DNA of 64,000 nucleotides, taken from the NCBI GenBank assembly GCA_916613615.1, contig OU744728.1, positions 31,821,950 through 31,885,949 on the forward strand, written 5' to 3'. The translations under genes and the position numbers were made by a program. This stretch comes from Steromphala cineraria. Taxonomy: Eukaryota; Mollusca; Gastropoda; Trochida; Trochidae. Shown piece after piece: positions 46,043-55,420 of this stretch (positions within the stretch are counted from its first letter, which is position 1; each line of letters starts with the position of its first letter). Below the pieces are notes generated by a model. It did not search any database, was not told where the DNA came from, and saw only the letters and a list, made by a program, of their open reading frames with translations.

Positions 46043-46226
46043 TTTGGTTGCAGAAACAATAAAAACGCCACTATAGTCGTGATTTCAAATTTGGTTGCAG
46101 GCCCTATAGAGAACTGCAACCAAATAAAATTTGGTTGCGCAACCAACCCAATTACATCGCTTACTTTATCATTATACAGCCTTGGCATAAAAAATTTGGT
46201 TGCAGACAGTGTGAGTTAGGTTGCAG
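46043..46226. promoter_or_regulatory. left subterminal 'tttggttgcag' cluster
   Basis: The motif occurs at 46043-46053, 46090-46100, 46114-46125 (inverse), 46130-46138 (with an overlapping inverse copy 'gcgcaaccaa') and 46195-46205, and degenerate at 46217. The right end has a matching cluster. Likely transposase-binding repeats; this is inference. Confidence 0.5.
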
Positions 46227-47032
46227 GTTTACTACATGCAGATTTCTTCGAAAAGTCCGCTCGTTTAACGGAAAATCCATGTTTACCTTCTCGCACTTTC
46301 CCCATCCGGTGCATGACGTCACAAGGAGAATCCCAGTTTGTTACAAATGACGTGATTGGCCAATGGTTTGCACACGTCCTCAGTTTCCTTAAACCGCGTG
46401 CGTTTGACTTCAACAGAACGCTGCCAACCGCCGAGATGAGAGGAACAAATTTTCAAAAGTTGTTGACAACGCATTATTTCAAATTTTAAAATTTCAATTT
46501 AGCGAAATGGATATTCAGTGGAGAACTTGAATTACAAAAGTGCAGTTGTCAATCGCTTTTTATTAAGAATAACATGGAAATTACTGAAGTTGAACGGAAT
46601 TTATTGTTGACAACAATGGTAAAATTAATAAGGGCTGAGAAAAGTTGCAGCAGACGACACTGTCGACAGCCGCCAAAATCACAGTGAAGGTCGAACAAAT
46701 TCCAACATGGAATTGTAAAGCATTGAAAGATAAGTATTCTTCTGATAATTTACAATAAATATAGCAATTATAAATAATATTAAATAATAAATAATATCAT
46801 TGATCACAGTATACCCAATCTAGAACATTAACTTTTTGTGACTAAGTTCACAGATAGAAACTATTTGTGATGTCTGCAATTTAGCACTAATTTTGTTTTA
46901 TTTTAATTTAACCTGATGTTTTTTGGGTTAGCTTTAATATCCTTTTCTTAGCTGTAAGAATCTGAATAGTCAAAACTGGTAACTATTCATTTGAAAAAAA
47001 CCCAAACTGTTGACTTCAATTAACTGCAACAC

Positions 47033-47745
47033 TAACTGATAAACATTTTGAACCCTTGAACAACAACCTGAATAACCTTTCTTGAACACTTAAACAACAA
47101 TCAGGCTTTTGAAATGAATTAAAGTAAGTCAGGCACTCATATCCAGATTTAAATAAGTAATTAATGCGACATTGATTTCATTAAGGTGATATGGAATACT
47201 AGTGGAATATTTGTATAAGGTATATGTATAAGGTATCATACCTTATTTGAATATAGCATTTCCAGATAGAAATAATTCATGAAATGTCAGTTAAAGATTC
47301 TTTCTATCATCATAACAGTATGTCTAAGCTATGTTTTGCTTCAATATTTCAAGATAGAAACTGTTCTGTGATATTCAGTTTGTTAAAACATTTCTATCAT
47401 GACGAACTGTCTAAAGTATGTTTTTGCTTGAACATTAATTGATAAACATTTTGAACCCTTGAACAACAACTTGAATAACCTTTTTTGAACACTTAAACAA
47501 CAATCTGGCGTTTGGAATGAATAAAAGCAGATCAGTCAGACATTTATGTTCCCATTCAATGAAGTAATTACTGTGACATTGATTTCATTAAGGTGATTCT
47601 TTCTATCATCATAACAGTATGTCTAAGCCATGTTTTGCTTTAAATTAATATTTCAAGATAGAAAATATTCTTCAATTGTCAGTTCTGTATGTTTTTCTAT
47701 CATAATGAACTGTCTAAAGTAAATTTGTTCTTGAAAGTGATTAAC
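47033..47745 (+). repeat. tandem duplication, offset 403 bp
   Basis: 'aaacattttgaacccttgaa' occurs at 47041 and 47444. The following 'cattgatttcattaaggtga' and 'catcataacagtatgtctaag' segments are duplicated too. It lies 3' of the transposase stop within the Merlin element. Confidence 0.8.
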
Positions 47746-47789
47746 TTGATAGAAAAACTTCATGGATTGTCAGTACACCTCAGATTGTT

Positions 47790-48743
47790 TTACATTTCTT
47801 TGTACTTGATTTCAGGTTTCTGTGCCAATATCTGAGGGTCTAGGATGTCATCAACTGGATAGTATCTTCTGATGAGTTGAAGAAGAACATCAAACATGCA
47901 TTCACCTTTGTGGTTCCATCTGAATGTGATCTCGTCAAGGTGGGAATGCATTTGACATTTATGGACACCATACATTCGCTTTAGGTGCTGCTTTGAGTTG
48001 CCCCAAAAACCCTCAATTCCATTGGTGTGAACACCAGTAATTGGATCGACAAAATGATCAACATGTCTAACAACTTTATGCTCATAGCCTAGCTGGCTCA
48101 AACAGTGGTAAGCTCGCCAGTCATCACTATGAACTATTGACCCAGGGACAATAAATCGTTGGATTAACGGAATTAAATCCTCCCTTCGACGGCGAGCAAC
48201 TGTGAAAACAGCCACTTTCTGTGTGGATCTGTCTAGAATACCAAACACCCATGGTCCACCGGTATTGCGTATTGTGCCTCTATTGTATTTACGCTTTCTT
48301 CCCCACAAACTCTCGTCAATTTCAACTATTTTACCAGGTCCACCAAGCTTAATGTTATTCTCCACCTGATACCTGGAAAATAAATCTCTGTACAAATTGT
48401 ACCACGACAACACACTTTTCTTGGAGATACCACCACCTAACATTGACAATGCTGATGCAGCTGGCACATTAAAACTAAAGAAGAACATGGTCATGACATA
48501 CATTTTAAGTGGGAGAAGTTGTCCAAACCAAAAACTATTTTCCCTGATGGATACTTTGCCTCTACAAGTGGAACACTTAAATGTGTAGGCGTCACTCTTT
48601 GATTTGTCTGATACACATGTCATCCATTTTTTGCAGGTTGCACAATACTTACCACTTTTTAATAATTTCTCAGACCTTAGATATTCTAAAGTTTTATTGA
48701 TGTTGGATGTGATGTAGCACAGTTCAAATATTGTCAAAGGCAT
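47790..48743 (-). CDS. Merlin/ISXO2-like transposase
   Basis: The transposase excises and inserts the element by DDE/D-type chemistry on the 47-bp TIRs. The 333-codon open frame begins with a GTG at 48791; the first ATG is codon 17 (48743), giving 317 aa, the size expected for Merlin. Numbering from the open frame: an N-terminal zinc ribbon (C50, C53, C73, C76), then IVEIDESLWGRKRKYNRG with catalytic D159, IVHSDDWRAYHCL with D223/D224, and HTNGIEGFWGNSKQHLKR with N257, E260, W263 and K267, the ISXO2 signature. There are no stops or frameshifts. The ATG follows the stop of the upstream ORF by one base. A spliced N-terminus cannot be excluded. Confidence 0.9.
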   Translation of the reverse strand: MPLTIFELCYITSNINKTLEYLRSEKLLKSGKYCATCKKWMTCVSDKSKSDAYTFKCSTCRGKVSIRENSFWFGQLLPLKMYVMTMFFFSFNVPAASALSMLGGGISKKSVLSWYNLYRDLFSRYQVENNIKLGGPGKIVEIDESLWGRKRKYNRGTIRNTGGPWVFGILDRSTQKVAVFTVARRRREDLIPLIQRFIVPGSIVHSDDWRAYHCLSQLGYEHKVVRHVDHFVDPITGVHTNGIEGFWGNSKQHLKRMYGVHKCQMHSHLDEITFRWNHKGECMFDVLLQLIRRYYPVDDILDPQILAQKPEIKYKEM

Positions 48744-48744
48744 T

Positions 48745-49209
48745 TTATAAGAAAAGGTCTTCCCCTGAGAAATATTTAAAACAATGAACACCTAGCCAAC
48801 AGCTGTAGTTCTTGGTTAATTTGTCACCACAGAGAAGACTCCTTGTGAAGCAATGCAATGTTGCAAGAAATGTTAGGCCATCCTTTTTTCGTCTGATTAC
48901 CACATACCACATGAAATCCTGTTTAATGATATGAAAAGAGTAGGAGTGGTACACATTGCCGAAACATGCATAAGAATCCTCTTCACACACTTCAAAATTG
49001 TTTAGTGTTGGCTTTGTAAATTGTGATAATCTTTGAAAGTTTGACAGAAAAACTTGTTTTATAGTTGCAAATTTTTCATCTGGAAGATAAGCAATTGTTG
49101 ATTGATTTTTTCTACTCCACCAGTATGTCAATTGTGAAATTCGCCCTAATTTTGCAGGCTTTCCCACTGCTTTAGATTCCAATAACCTTATAACATCTCT
49201 CAGAAACAT
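48745..49209 (-). CDS. Merlin-element accessory ORF B, unrecognised
   Basis: 154 codons from an ATG at 49209, no homology known to me. The protein is rich in Tyr, Phe and Cys, with WWSRKNQSTIAYLPDEKFA, SYACFGNVYHSYSFHIIKQD and WYVVIRRKKDGLTFLATLHC. The alternating hydrophobic pattern suggests a folded beta-rich domain rather than a membrane protein. It is in the same frame as ORF A upstream; only one TAA and six bases separate them, so A and B may originally be one protein of about 330 aa. Its own TAA ends one base before the transposase ATG. Uniform openness suggests it is or was recently translated. Confidence 0.55.
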   Translation of the reverse strand: MFLRDVIRLLESKAVGKPAKLGRISQLTYWWSRKNQSTIAYLPDEKFATIKQVFLSNFQRLSQFTKPTLNNFEVCEEDSYACFGNVYHSYSFHIIKQDFMWYVVIRRKKDGLTFLATLHCFTRSLLCGDKLTKNYSCWLGVHCFKYFSGEDLFL

Positions 49210-49215
49210 TGTCCC

Positions 49216-49740
49216 TTAGGATGACATACATGTACAGAATTTATTTGGAATGGCATCAAGGTTACACATTATTTCTCCTATGGCTTCATTTAGTATTCTT
49301 TTTAGAAGTTCCTCTGTGCCAATGTCTTTAGGGCTAAACTTGTACATTTGGTGACTTATCATGAACACATTTTTGGACGGGATAAAATAAACAACATTCA
49401 AAATGTTCCTTCTGTAGGGATTTCCCTCATATCTTTGGTAGAGCCTGTAATGTACTTTGAAAAAACATTGTACTGTCTCATTGTTTCCAGGAAACAAACA
49501 AATATACTCATTGTTCATAAGCTCGTTGGCAATATCTTCTTGTTTATCTTCAAGGAATTGTAAAAATTTCACACTTTTGACAGGGAGATTGCACTTTGAG
49601 CAATGGCAAGGATCCAAACAATTATTGTGTAGTTTTTGGAATTTCAATGTCAAAATTCGGCTTGGAATGTTAGCAAAATTTCTCAAACATGTCTTCTTCA
49701 CACAACAATCTAAAATACCTTGTAGATATCTGTGTAGCAT
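49216..49740 (-). CDS. Merlin-element accessory ORF A, unrecognised
   Basis: 174 codons from an ATG at 49740 to a TAA at 49216. Near the N-terminus are several Cys, then DPCHCSKCNLPVKSVKFLQF, a possible zinc-binding C-x-C-x2-C cluster around residue 45. It is followed by acidic LEDKQEDIANELMNNEYICL and YRLYQRYEGNPYRRNILNVV. The end, NKFCTCMSS, is again Cys-rich. I recognise no family. It lies first in the row ORF A, ORF B, transposase, and is separated from the right TIR by about 740 bp that could hold the promoter. Known Merlin elements usually carry only the transposase, so this protein is unusual. Confidence 0.55.
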   Translation of the reverse strand: MLHRYLQGILDCCVKKTCLRNFANIPSRILTLKFQKLHNNCLDPCHCSKCNLPVKSVKFLQFLEDKQEDIANELMNNEYICLFPGNNETVQCFFKVHYRLYQRYEGNPYRRNILNVVYFIPSKNVFMISHQMYKFSPKDIGTEELLKRILNEAIGEIMCNLDAIPNKFCTCMSS

Positions 49741-50235
49741 TATTCATTCCATCTATAAAGGCAACATAATTACGAATCCATCATCTGGGAAATTCAAAAA
49801 GTGCGCAAAAACTTAGGTATGACAAACAACCAATGAACACAGAGAACGTCACAGGAAGTTTATTACAAGAGCCAATCACAATCGAGATAACAAAAGTAAA
49901 CACTCCATATATGGAAAGCAATTACTACAGGGAACGTGTAGTACGGTAAGTATTCAATTTATAGTAATTTGCTGTTGGTTAATTATAACAGAGCGTAAAG
50001 GAAGTTATGAATGATGATTATGCCATTTCAAGTAAAATATCATGAATAGTTTCTATCCATTCTGCGTAAATTACAACAATTGTGATGTATCATGTGAACG
50101 AAAACTGGACCTTTCTCGTAGTCGCCATTTTTTTTACATTTTGTCAACAACTTCGTCGGATGTTTGTGCTAATAAAATGTGATACTGCAACCTTTGAAAT
50201 GCATTGTACTGACTACTTTTTATGTTTTATTTTCT

Positions 50236-50378
50236 CTGCAACCAAACTTTTTTTGCCAAGGCTGTTAGAATGATGAATATTCGGTCCAAAAAATTTGGTT
50301 GCAGACTCCTATAGGGACTTGCAACCAAATTCGATGAAATCACGACTTTCACTACATATTGCCATACTGCAACCAAAT
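50236..50378. promoter_or_regulatory. right subterminal 'tttggttgcag' cluster
   Basis: The motif occurs at 50236-50246 (inverse), 50294-50304, 50319-50330 (inverse) and 50367-50378 (inverse). It mirrors the left cluster. Confidence 0.5.
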
Positions 50379-50478
50379 TAATCTTCTAAATTACCCTATA
50401 TGACGAAACAGGAAATTAACTATACTTTTAGAAACAGTCGAATTTGGTTATTTTTCATGGCCTTGTTCCATTTACGAC

Positions 50479-50525
50479 CACATTTAGACCCCCCGTCATC
50501 CGGACCCTTCAATTACTCTTAGGCC
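50479..50525 (-). repeat. right TIR of the Merlin-type element
   Basis: 47 bp, perfect inverse of 45886-45932. Confidence 0.9.
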
Positions 50526-50584
50526 AAAAAAATAATAAACACGCCAATAACAATAAGGATTCAGCCTTATGGCTGAATCCTTAA

Positions 50585-51160
50585 TTAGAAATCTAACTGA
50601 CATCACCAGGCTCATATATGAAAACGAAAGGTTTAATATTCAGCACAAACATGCTTGTGAATTTGCTCTTTGTCGCACCAAAATGACACAGAAAGGCATA
50701 GCTTGTTATCTCTATAAGATACAAAGACAACTGAATACTATTTAGATAACATTTAACCAAAATGAAGAGTGTTTCAACAATGATAATCATCTTAAACTTA
50801 CTATTAAGCGTTTTGTTTACATATTTTGACGAAAAGATACAGGCAAATGGCGGCCGCCATGACATGCCGTTGACCAAAGCAAGATAACTCTGTCCTGTTC
50901 TTGCGTGAGAGGGATTTTATTTTGATGTACGATTCGTTCATGACTAGGGCTCATTACTTACATTTTACCAAACACAATGAATTAACGTGGGATAGAATTT
51001 GGAAATGTGAATATTTAACGTCGAAGTATTATCATCTTTGAGGCTGTGACGTAGTTGGATATTCATCCGCCGTACCGCCTCTTTATAGGCACAATAAAAA
51101 GTTGTTTAAAAAAGCAATAAATCGTGTGTCTTTCAAGTTGGTAATAAAAAGGATACATAA
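50585..51160. other. no recognisable gene
   Basis: Flank of the hairpin-ended copy 3. A 94-codon minus-strand frame (50593-50877) has no motif. No Polinton coding is visible here, unlike the left flank. Confidence 0.3.
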
Positions 51161-51161
51161 C

Positions 51162-51265
51162 TCGTTCCTCTTTCATATCAAGTTTATGTCCCTCGTGAAA
51201 TAAATTTGGTTTTTAGCAAAATTATTTCACTTGGGACATAAACTTGAAATGAAAGGGGAAGCTCG
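51162..51265. repeat. imperfect hairpin
   Basis: 'aagtttatgtccctcgtgaa' (51180) pairs with the inverse 'ttcacttgggacataaactt' (51225-51244), extended through 'ctttcat' / 'atgaaag'. Arms are about 40 bp. Confidence 0.8.
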
Positions 51266-52920
51266 TTAGATATCCTATAAATATACCCTCTACAACTAGA
51301 AAGAGACCAAAGGAAAATATAACGAGATAACTAGATATATCAGAAAAGTCCATATGAATTTATTTTTTAGAAGTTATTCTGGAAAAAAATTCCATAAAAT
51401 ATGTTTTTCAATACTTCATGCAGAAGAAACTTTAAGTTTTATGACAATCGATCAGCAGTCTCATGCAGGCTTCATGAGATTAGTTTTGTGAGAAACAGTA
51501 CTTGCTACTCGCAGACGACCTACAAGGCAATGCAAAGACAATTTCGAAGTAGAAACTAGAAATAATTTAAGCTCACTTTAAAACATAAGGAAATTTGGGG
51601 TTAGTATAAAATGTACTTTTAGGGTTAATGTTTATTAAAATGACATTGTATTATTAATCTTGACAAGATACTATTGAAAGGTGTATCAATGGATTTTGTT
51701 TGAGTTTTTAAATCCTTGTCAACAGGATTCAGATTTTGTACTCGGGATTATGCGAGCACGCACATGTGTAAATGACGTCACTAACCTACAACACTCACGA
51801 ACTTAGAGTACTCGACCAATAGGGAATAGACTTGTCTCAAAATTACTTATAACATCAATTCAATGATACCGACGTCAAGTTTGTCAATAAATGCAGAAAG
51901 TATTCTTGAAGGGACCACTCGAGCGGCTTTCATCCGCCATCTTGAAATGTTAGCAGTGCGAGGAAACAAATGTGCTGTATTTTGCTAATTCATTACCAAA
52001 ATTAAGAAACAACTTATTGATTGATAGTAGAGGGACGTAATTACTAATAATTCATAATAAAAGTTGTCAGTTATGACAACGTTTTATCGTAGTAATGCAT
52101 TCCACGCTGGTAGCTCCGATGATTGGCTTCATTTCACGACGTTTAATTTTTTGGAGCGATACACTTTATTCTTTGTCAAATTTTTAAATGTTGAACAACT
52201 GAAATGATGACTCCGTGCACAATTTTTAAATTAAGTGTGAAATAATCGTGTAAAATCTTATTAAGTTGTTAACAGAGAAAGTCCTACCGAATTTCATTTC
52301 CACAAAAAATACCCCGCTCGAATTGTCCCTTTAACGCTGACAACCGTCGCGATAGTCGGGAACATCAACTGGACAGAGTGAGCTCCCTTTGGAGGCCTGA
52401 TGCAGATAACGTAATTCGAGATTCACAAATACGTCACTACTGTCTGAATGTCGGTTCGTGCAAAGGCCAAGTTTAGCGTTTGGCAACGACATTCTCTCGC
52501 CTGGAATCAAAATAAGTTTGGTGTGTCAAAAAAAATTAAAAAATTAAATCAATAAAGACATATATGTCTTCAAAATGTTTGCACTCTTAGTTAACTCCTC
52601 AGAAATTTCATTAATTCACATGAATTATATTAAATTGAGCATTTTAATCGCTCAACACTGTCTCTCCAATCGTTCTTCGGGTCCAATAAACTCTAAATAC
52701 ATGCTGAATACATTGACATTAATATTCCTGACATGGTACAGAAATGAAATTTTAATGTTAAATAGTCATTTTGTTCAGTAAGATATTTTTGGTTAGATTT
52801 ACAGAAGAGTAAAACGCGTTTTTGGACACCTTTTGATAAGTTAGATGTATGTTAATCTCAATACTGTCACGGAAACTGTACACGATTTATTTATTGTTTG
52901 TTCCTTAATAGTTATACATC
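51266..52920. other. no recognisable gene
   Basis: Anonymous sequence. 'gaattgtccctttaacgctgac' (52320) may be a MITE edge. A plus-strand 68-codon frame (52575-52781) is not convincing. Confidence 0.3.
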
Positions 52921-52924
52921 TGGA

Positions 52925-53022
52925 GTAGGTAGATATGGGAGTCCAGGACCACGGAGATCAAATAGGTATTTTCTCATTAACTTAACACAAAAAACTGCTC
53001 CGCTTCACTCGGCAGTTTTTCT
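52925..53022 (+). repeat. relative of the 15488 foldback, with own hairpin
   Basis: 'agtaggtagatatgggagtc' and 'aggaccacggagatcaaa' are shared with 15488-15540. It ends in a hairpin 'aaaaactgc' / 'gcagttttt' around 'tccgcttcactcg'. Confidence 0.6.
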
Positions 53023-53047
53023 CTGTCATAATTGATAAAAATAAAAA

Positions 53048-54021
53048 AAATTCAATTGTACATCATGACATTCGATTGTAAATTTCATTGACGGGTCAAG
53101 AGAGTTTAGAATTTCATGAATAGTTTGAATGAGATTATTATCGTTTTTTAGTATGATAAAACAGTCATCTAAAAGCGCTTCCATCAACTATCCCCAACTT
53201 AAGAGTAGAATAAATTTTCTAAGTATCCCAGAACTAAAGTTGCATAGGTTGGTGCCACTTTTGTACCCATAGCTACCCCTTTATTTTGAGAGTAAAAACT
53301 TCCATTAAAATAAAAAAAACATTGTTTTCAATAACTAGACTTATAGCATCAATGATAAATTCATTGGAAAATCTATCTGGTATGAGATGTCGAGATTTAT
53401 CAAGCTAATGTCTAACAGCTTTCAGACCCAACTCTGTGTCTATATTACTATATAGATTAACAACATCAAAACTCACTAATTTAGAACCCTCTGGTACTGT
53501 TTGCGGGAGCTTACATAAACAATCAATATCATCTCTGATAAAACTTTTAACATTACTGCATAGCGGTTTGAGGACACTATCAATGAAATTACTAACTAAA
53601 GTCTTTGCGTGTGACTCTCAGGTCCTCCAACAATGGGTCTAAATGGGAGATCTTCAGGGTCTTTAACAGTTATAACTGCGTCATGTTCATTTGAAATAAC
53701 ATCATGAATTGTTTTACTTTTGTGAATCTTAGGGAGACCATAAAAATACGCAGTTTTAGCATCAAAATGAGTGAGGTAGTCTCGTTCAGAGTCTGAAATA
53801 TCATTAGCATATGTATTCAACAGTTTAGTAACTTTGTTGGTTATTAGTTTCTCCCCTTTTTCATTAGATTTTCTATAGTAAGCCTCATTATCAAGTGTAG
53901 ACAATATTTTATCTTTATAATAAGCCTTATCCATAATGACAATAGCACCTCCTTTATCAGCCTCCTTAATAACTATATCACTGTTACTTCTTAAATCATA
54001 TATATATATATATATACTCAT
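53048..54021 (-). pseudogene. Penelope-like reverse transcriptase fragment
   Basis: On the minus strand from 54021 about 130 codons are open: IVIKEADKGGAIVIMD, YFYGLPKIHKSKT, PFRPIVGGPESH. The gene then shifts frame through DDIDCLCKLP, LVSFDVVNLYSNIDTELGLK (53470), FYSQNKG-like and WVQKWHQP/GTKVAP-type coding (53260), and LLDDCFIILKNDNNLIQTI (53140), in which DD is the catalytic pair. The order ADKGGA, LPKIHK, FDVVNLYSNI, LDD is diagnostic of Penelope-like RT. At least two frameshifts occur and the GIY-YIG endonuclease is missing, so it is dead. Upstream at 54060-54150 lies sequence like a Penelope terminal repeat. Confidence 0.8.
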
Positions 54022-54059
54022 GACGTACCTACCTCTATGACGTCATAAAGAGCGTCACG

Positions 54060-54150
54060 TCACAAACGATGTGATCAAAACTGACTAACCTGAAGAAGGC
54101 AATATGACTGAAAGCGCTAGTTAGCGAATGTGAATCCAATGTACCCAATT
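54060..54150 (-). repeat. Penelope-type terminal repeat remnant
   Basis: 'cctgaagaaggcaatatgac' (54091) followed by 'tgaaagcgctagttagcg' resembles the conserved string of Penelope-like terminal repeats. Upstream 'gacgtcataaagagcgtcac' (54041) is nearby. An AT microsatellite (54000-54017) lies between this and the RT. Confidence 0.4.
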
Positions 54151-54654
54151 CCATAATACCATTTTATTTTTATATATATTGAAAAGATAAGTCAGAAGTT
54201 GAATGAATCCATTTTACTGGCTAGTACTTTCAGCTCAATTTAGAAGCATTTGAAGTTGAACTACCAAGGACCGAACAAGTCACCGAAACCGCCACGTAAA
54301 ATCCTTCTAATTTTGGTGATGTATTTTGTTTTCTAAAGACCCTGTCACACTCCAGTGTATACTCACCGCATACGAATTGCGTATGGCCATTTCTCTCATA
54401 CGCAGCATTACGCAAGACATGCAACTCACACGCAACTTTGTTGTGCTAAGGTCGTTTCTTGTACATCGGCATGTGCTTTAAAAACCATTTCATGCGCTTG
54501 ATAGTTTTGGACATGCTCAACGCATGGGCGGTACATGTTCGCTAGTTAATCGTGATGGGGCTTATACACAGTATGGGTTGATGTCTCGAACCAACGCATT
54601 GAAAGCGCATAGAAGACGTAGAATACACACAATGCCCTAAAACGAAAACTTCAC
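54151..54654. other. no recognisable gene
   Basis: It contains several 'acgca' strings ('catacgaattgcgtatggcc', 54369) that look like part of a dispersed repeat. No coding. Confidence 0.3.
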
Positions 54655-55362
54655 TCGATTTACGATTCACTATCGCTGAATAACTGATTACAAAAACTTG
54701 GTAGTTTTTAGTCAAGACAATATTCTTTGCTGCAATGTAATTTTTTATAATTCTCTTGACTGAATTGATGGCTTTTTAGTAAATGACCTCATAGCAATAG
54801 TTAGTCGTTAATGGAGTATGAAACTTCAAAATCACAAAATTATAAAATATCAATTTTTTTTAAAAACTGCACAAAGACACAAATTAGCCACTGTTAAAGA
54901 TAGTTGCTTATCTAAAGGTAGGAGAACTGTTTGATCAACAAGTTCAAAGAATTTTAAATTTAGTCACGGATTTTAAGATTGTAGGCATTTTATGAATTTT
55001 TTTATGAAAATTGCTAAAAATTCAATGTCCTGCTAGCCTCATAATATGCATGATAAACAGGGCTTTTTGTATGAGTTTTAACTAGGGATCAAAAATGTTA
55101 TGTTTAATTAAAAAATAACAAGTTTTATGTGTAGTTTTCCCTCTATAACAATAGTAGTATTTTGCCAAATTTCAGTAGTCTCACAGTTTTCCTCATATTT
55201 ACATTATTTTTGCATATTGGCAAATTTTATTTCAATTAAATAGTCAATGAAAAAGGAATTGTTATCTCTGGAGTGGTCAATACACCAAATTAATAAAAAT
55301 AGTGCAAGAGCACCAAAATTAATTTTACAAAATAAGGGGTGCTTAATTAAGTTCTTGGTGTA
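54655..55362 (-). mobile_element. TIR element 'TACAC..GAACTTAATTAAG', copy 2 (one end)
   Basis: It aligns in reverse orientation with 24226-25105: shared 'gctagcctc', 'atgcatgataaa', 'gagtggtcaatac' (as 'gagttgtcaatac') and 'caagagcacca'. The right end is 'ggggtgcttaattaagttct' to 55362. The left end is missing or unrecognisable before 54655. Confidence 0.65.
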
Positions 55363-55420
55363 AAGTTAGAATAACGAAAGGGTGGCTGAGCCCAAAACCT
55401 CCGTATACTATTTGATAATT

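Larger units (their letters stand above)
45886..50525 (-). mobile_element. Merlin-type (IS1016/IS1595-related) DNA transposon
   Basis: Perfect 47-bp terminal inverted repeats (45886-45932 and 50479-50525, outer bases 'ggcctaagagtaattgaagg') are flanked by an 8-bp direct repeat 'aaaaaaat' (45878-45885 and 50526-50533). The element is 4,640 bp. It encodes an ISXO2/IS1595-like transposase (47790-48743) and two further ORFs upstream on the same strand. Merlin is the animal superfamily related to bacterial IS1016 and makes 8-9-bp duplications, which fits. Both subterminal regions have several 'tttggttgcag' motifs. Intact ends and an intact transposase suggest recent activity. Confidence 0.85.
42917..50582 (-). 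mobile_element. hairpin-ended element, copy 3 (right arm), split by Merlin transposon
   Basis: This is the minus-strand mirror of copy 2. The 3' hairpin 'gttgcaaagcaac' is at 42923-42935 and the body continues to 45885. Then the Merlin-type element is inserted in an A-run, and the last 57 bp, with the 'aaggattcagcc'/'ggctgaatcctt' hairpin, are at 50526-50582. Sequence identity to copy 2 looks very high over 3 kb; shared frames of 67, 109 and 114 codons differ at only 0-1 residues. Copies 2 and 3 therefore form an inverted pair around the 40518-42916 segment. Confidence 0.75.

Noticed and set aside
37490..50582. One 13-kb giant transposon with hairpin TIRs
   Set aside because: The Merlin element has its own TIRs and duplication, and each arm has its own 3' hairpin end next to the loop, so two inverted elements plus a later insertion explain the structure better.
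54000..54017. Promoter-like TATA run
   Set aside because: It is an AT microsatellite between Penelope RT and its terminal repeat.
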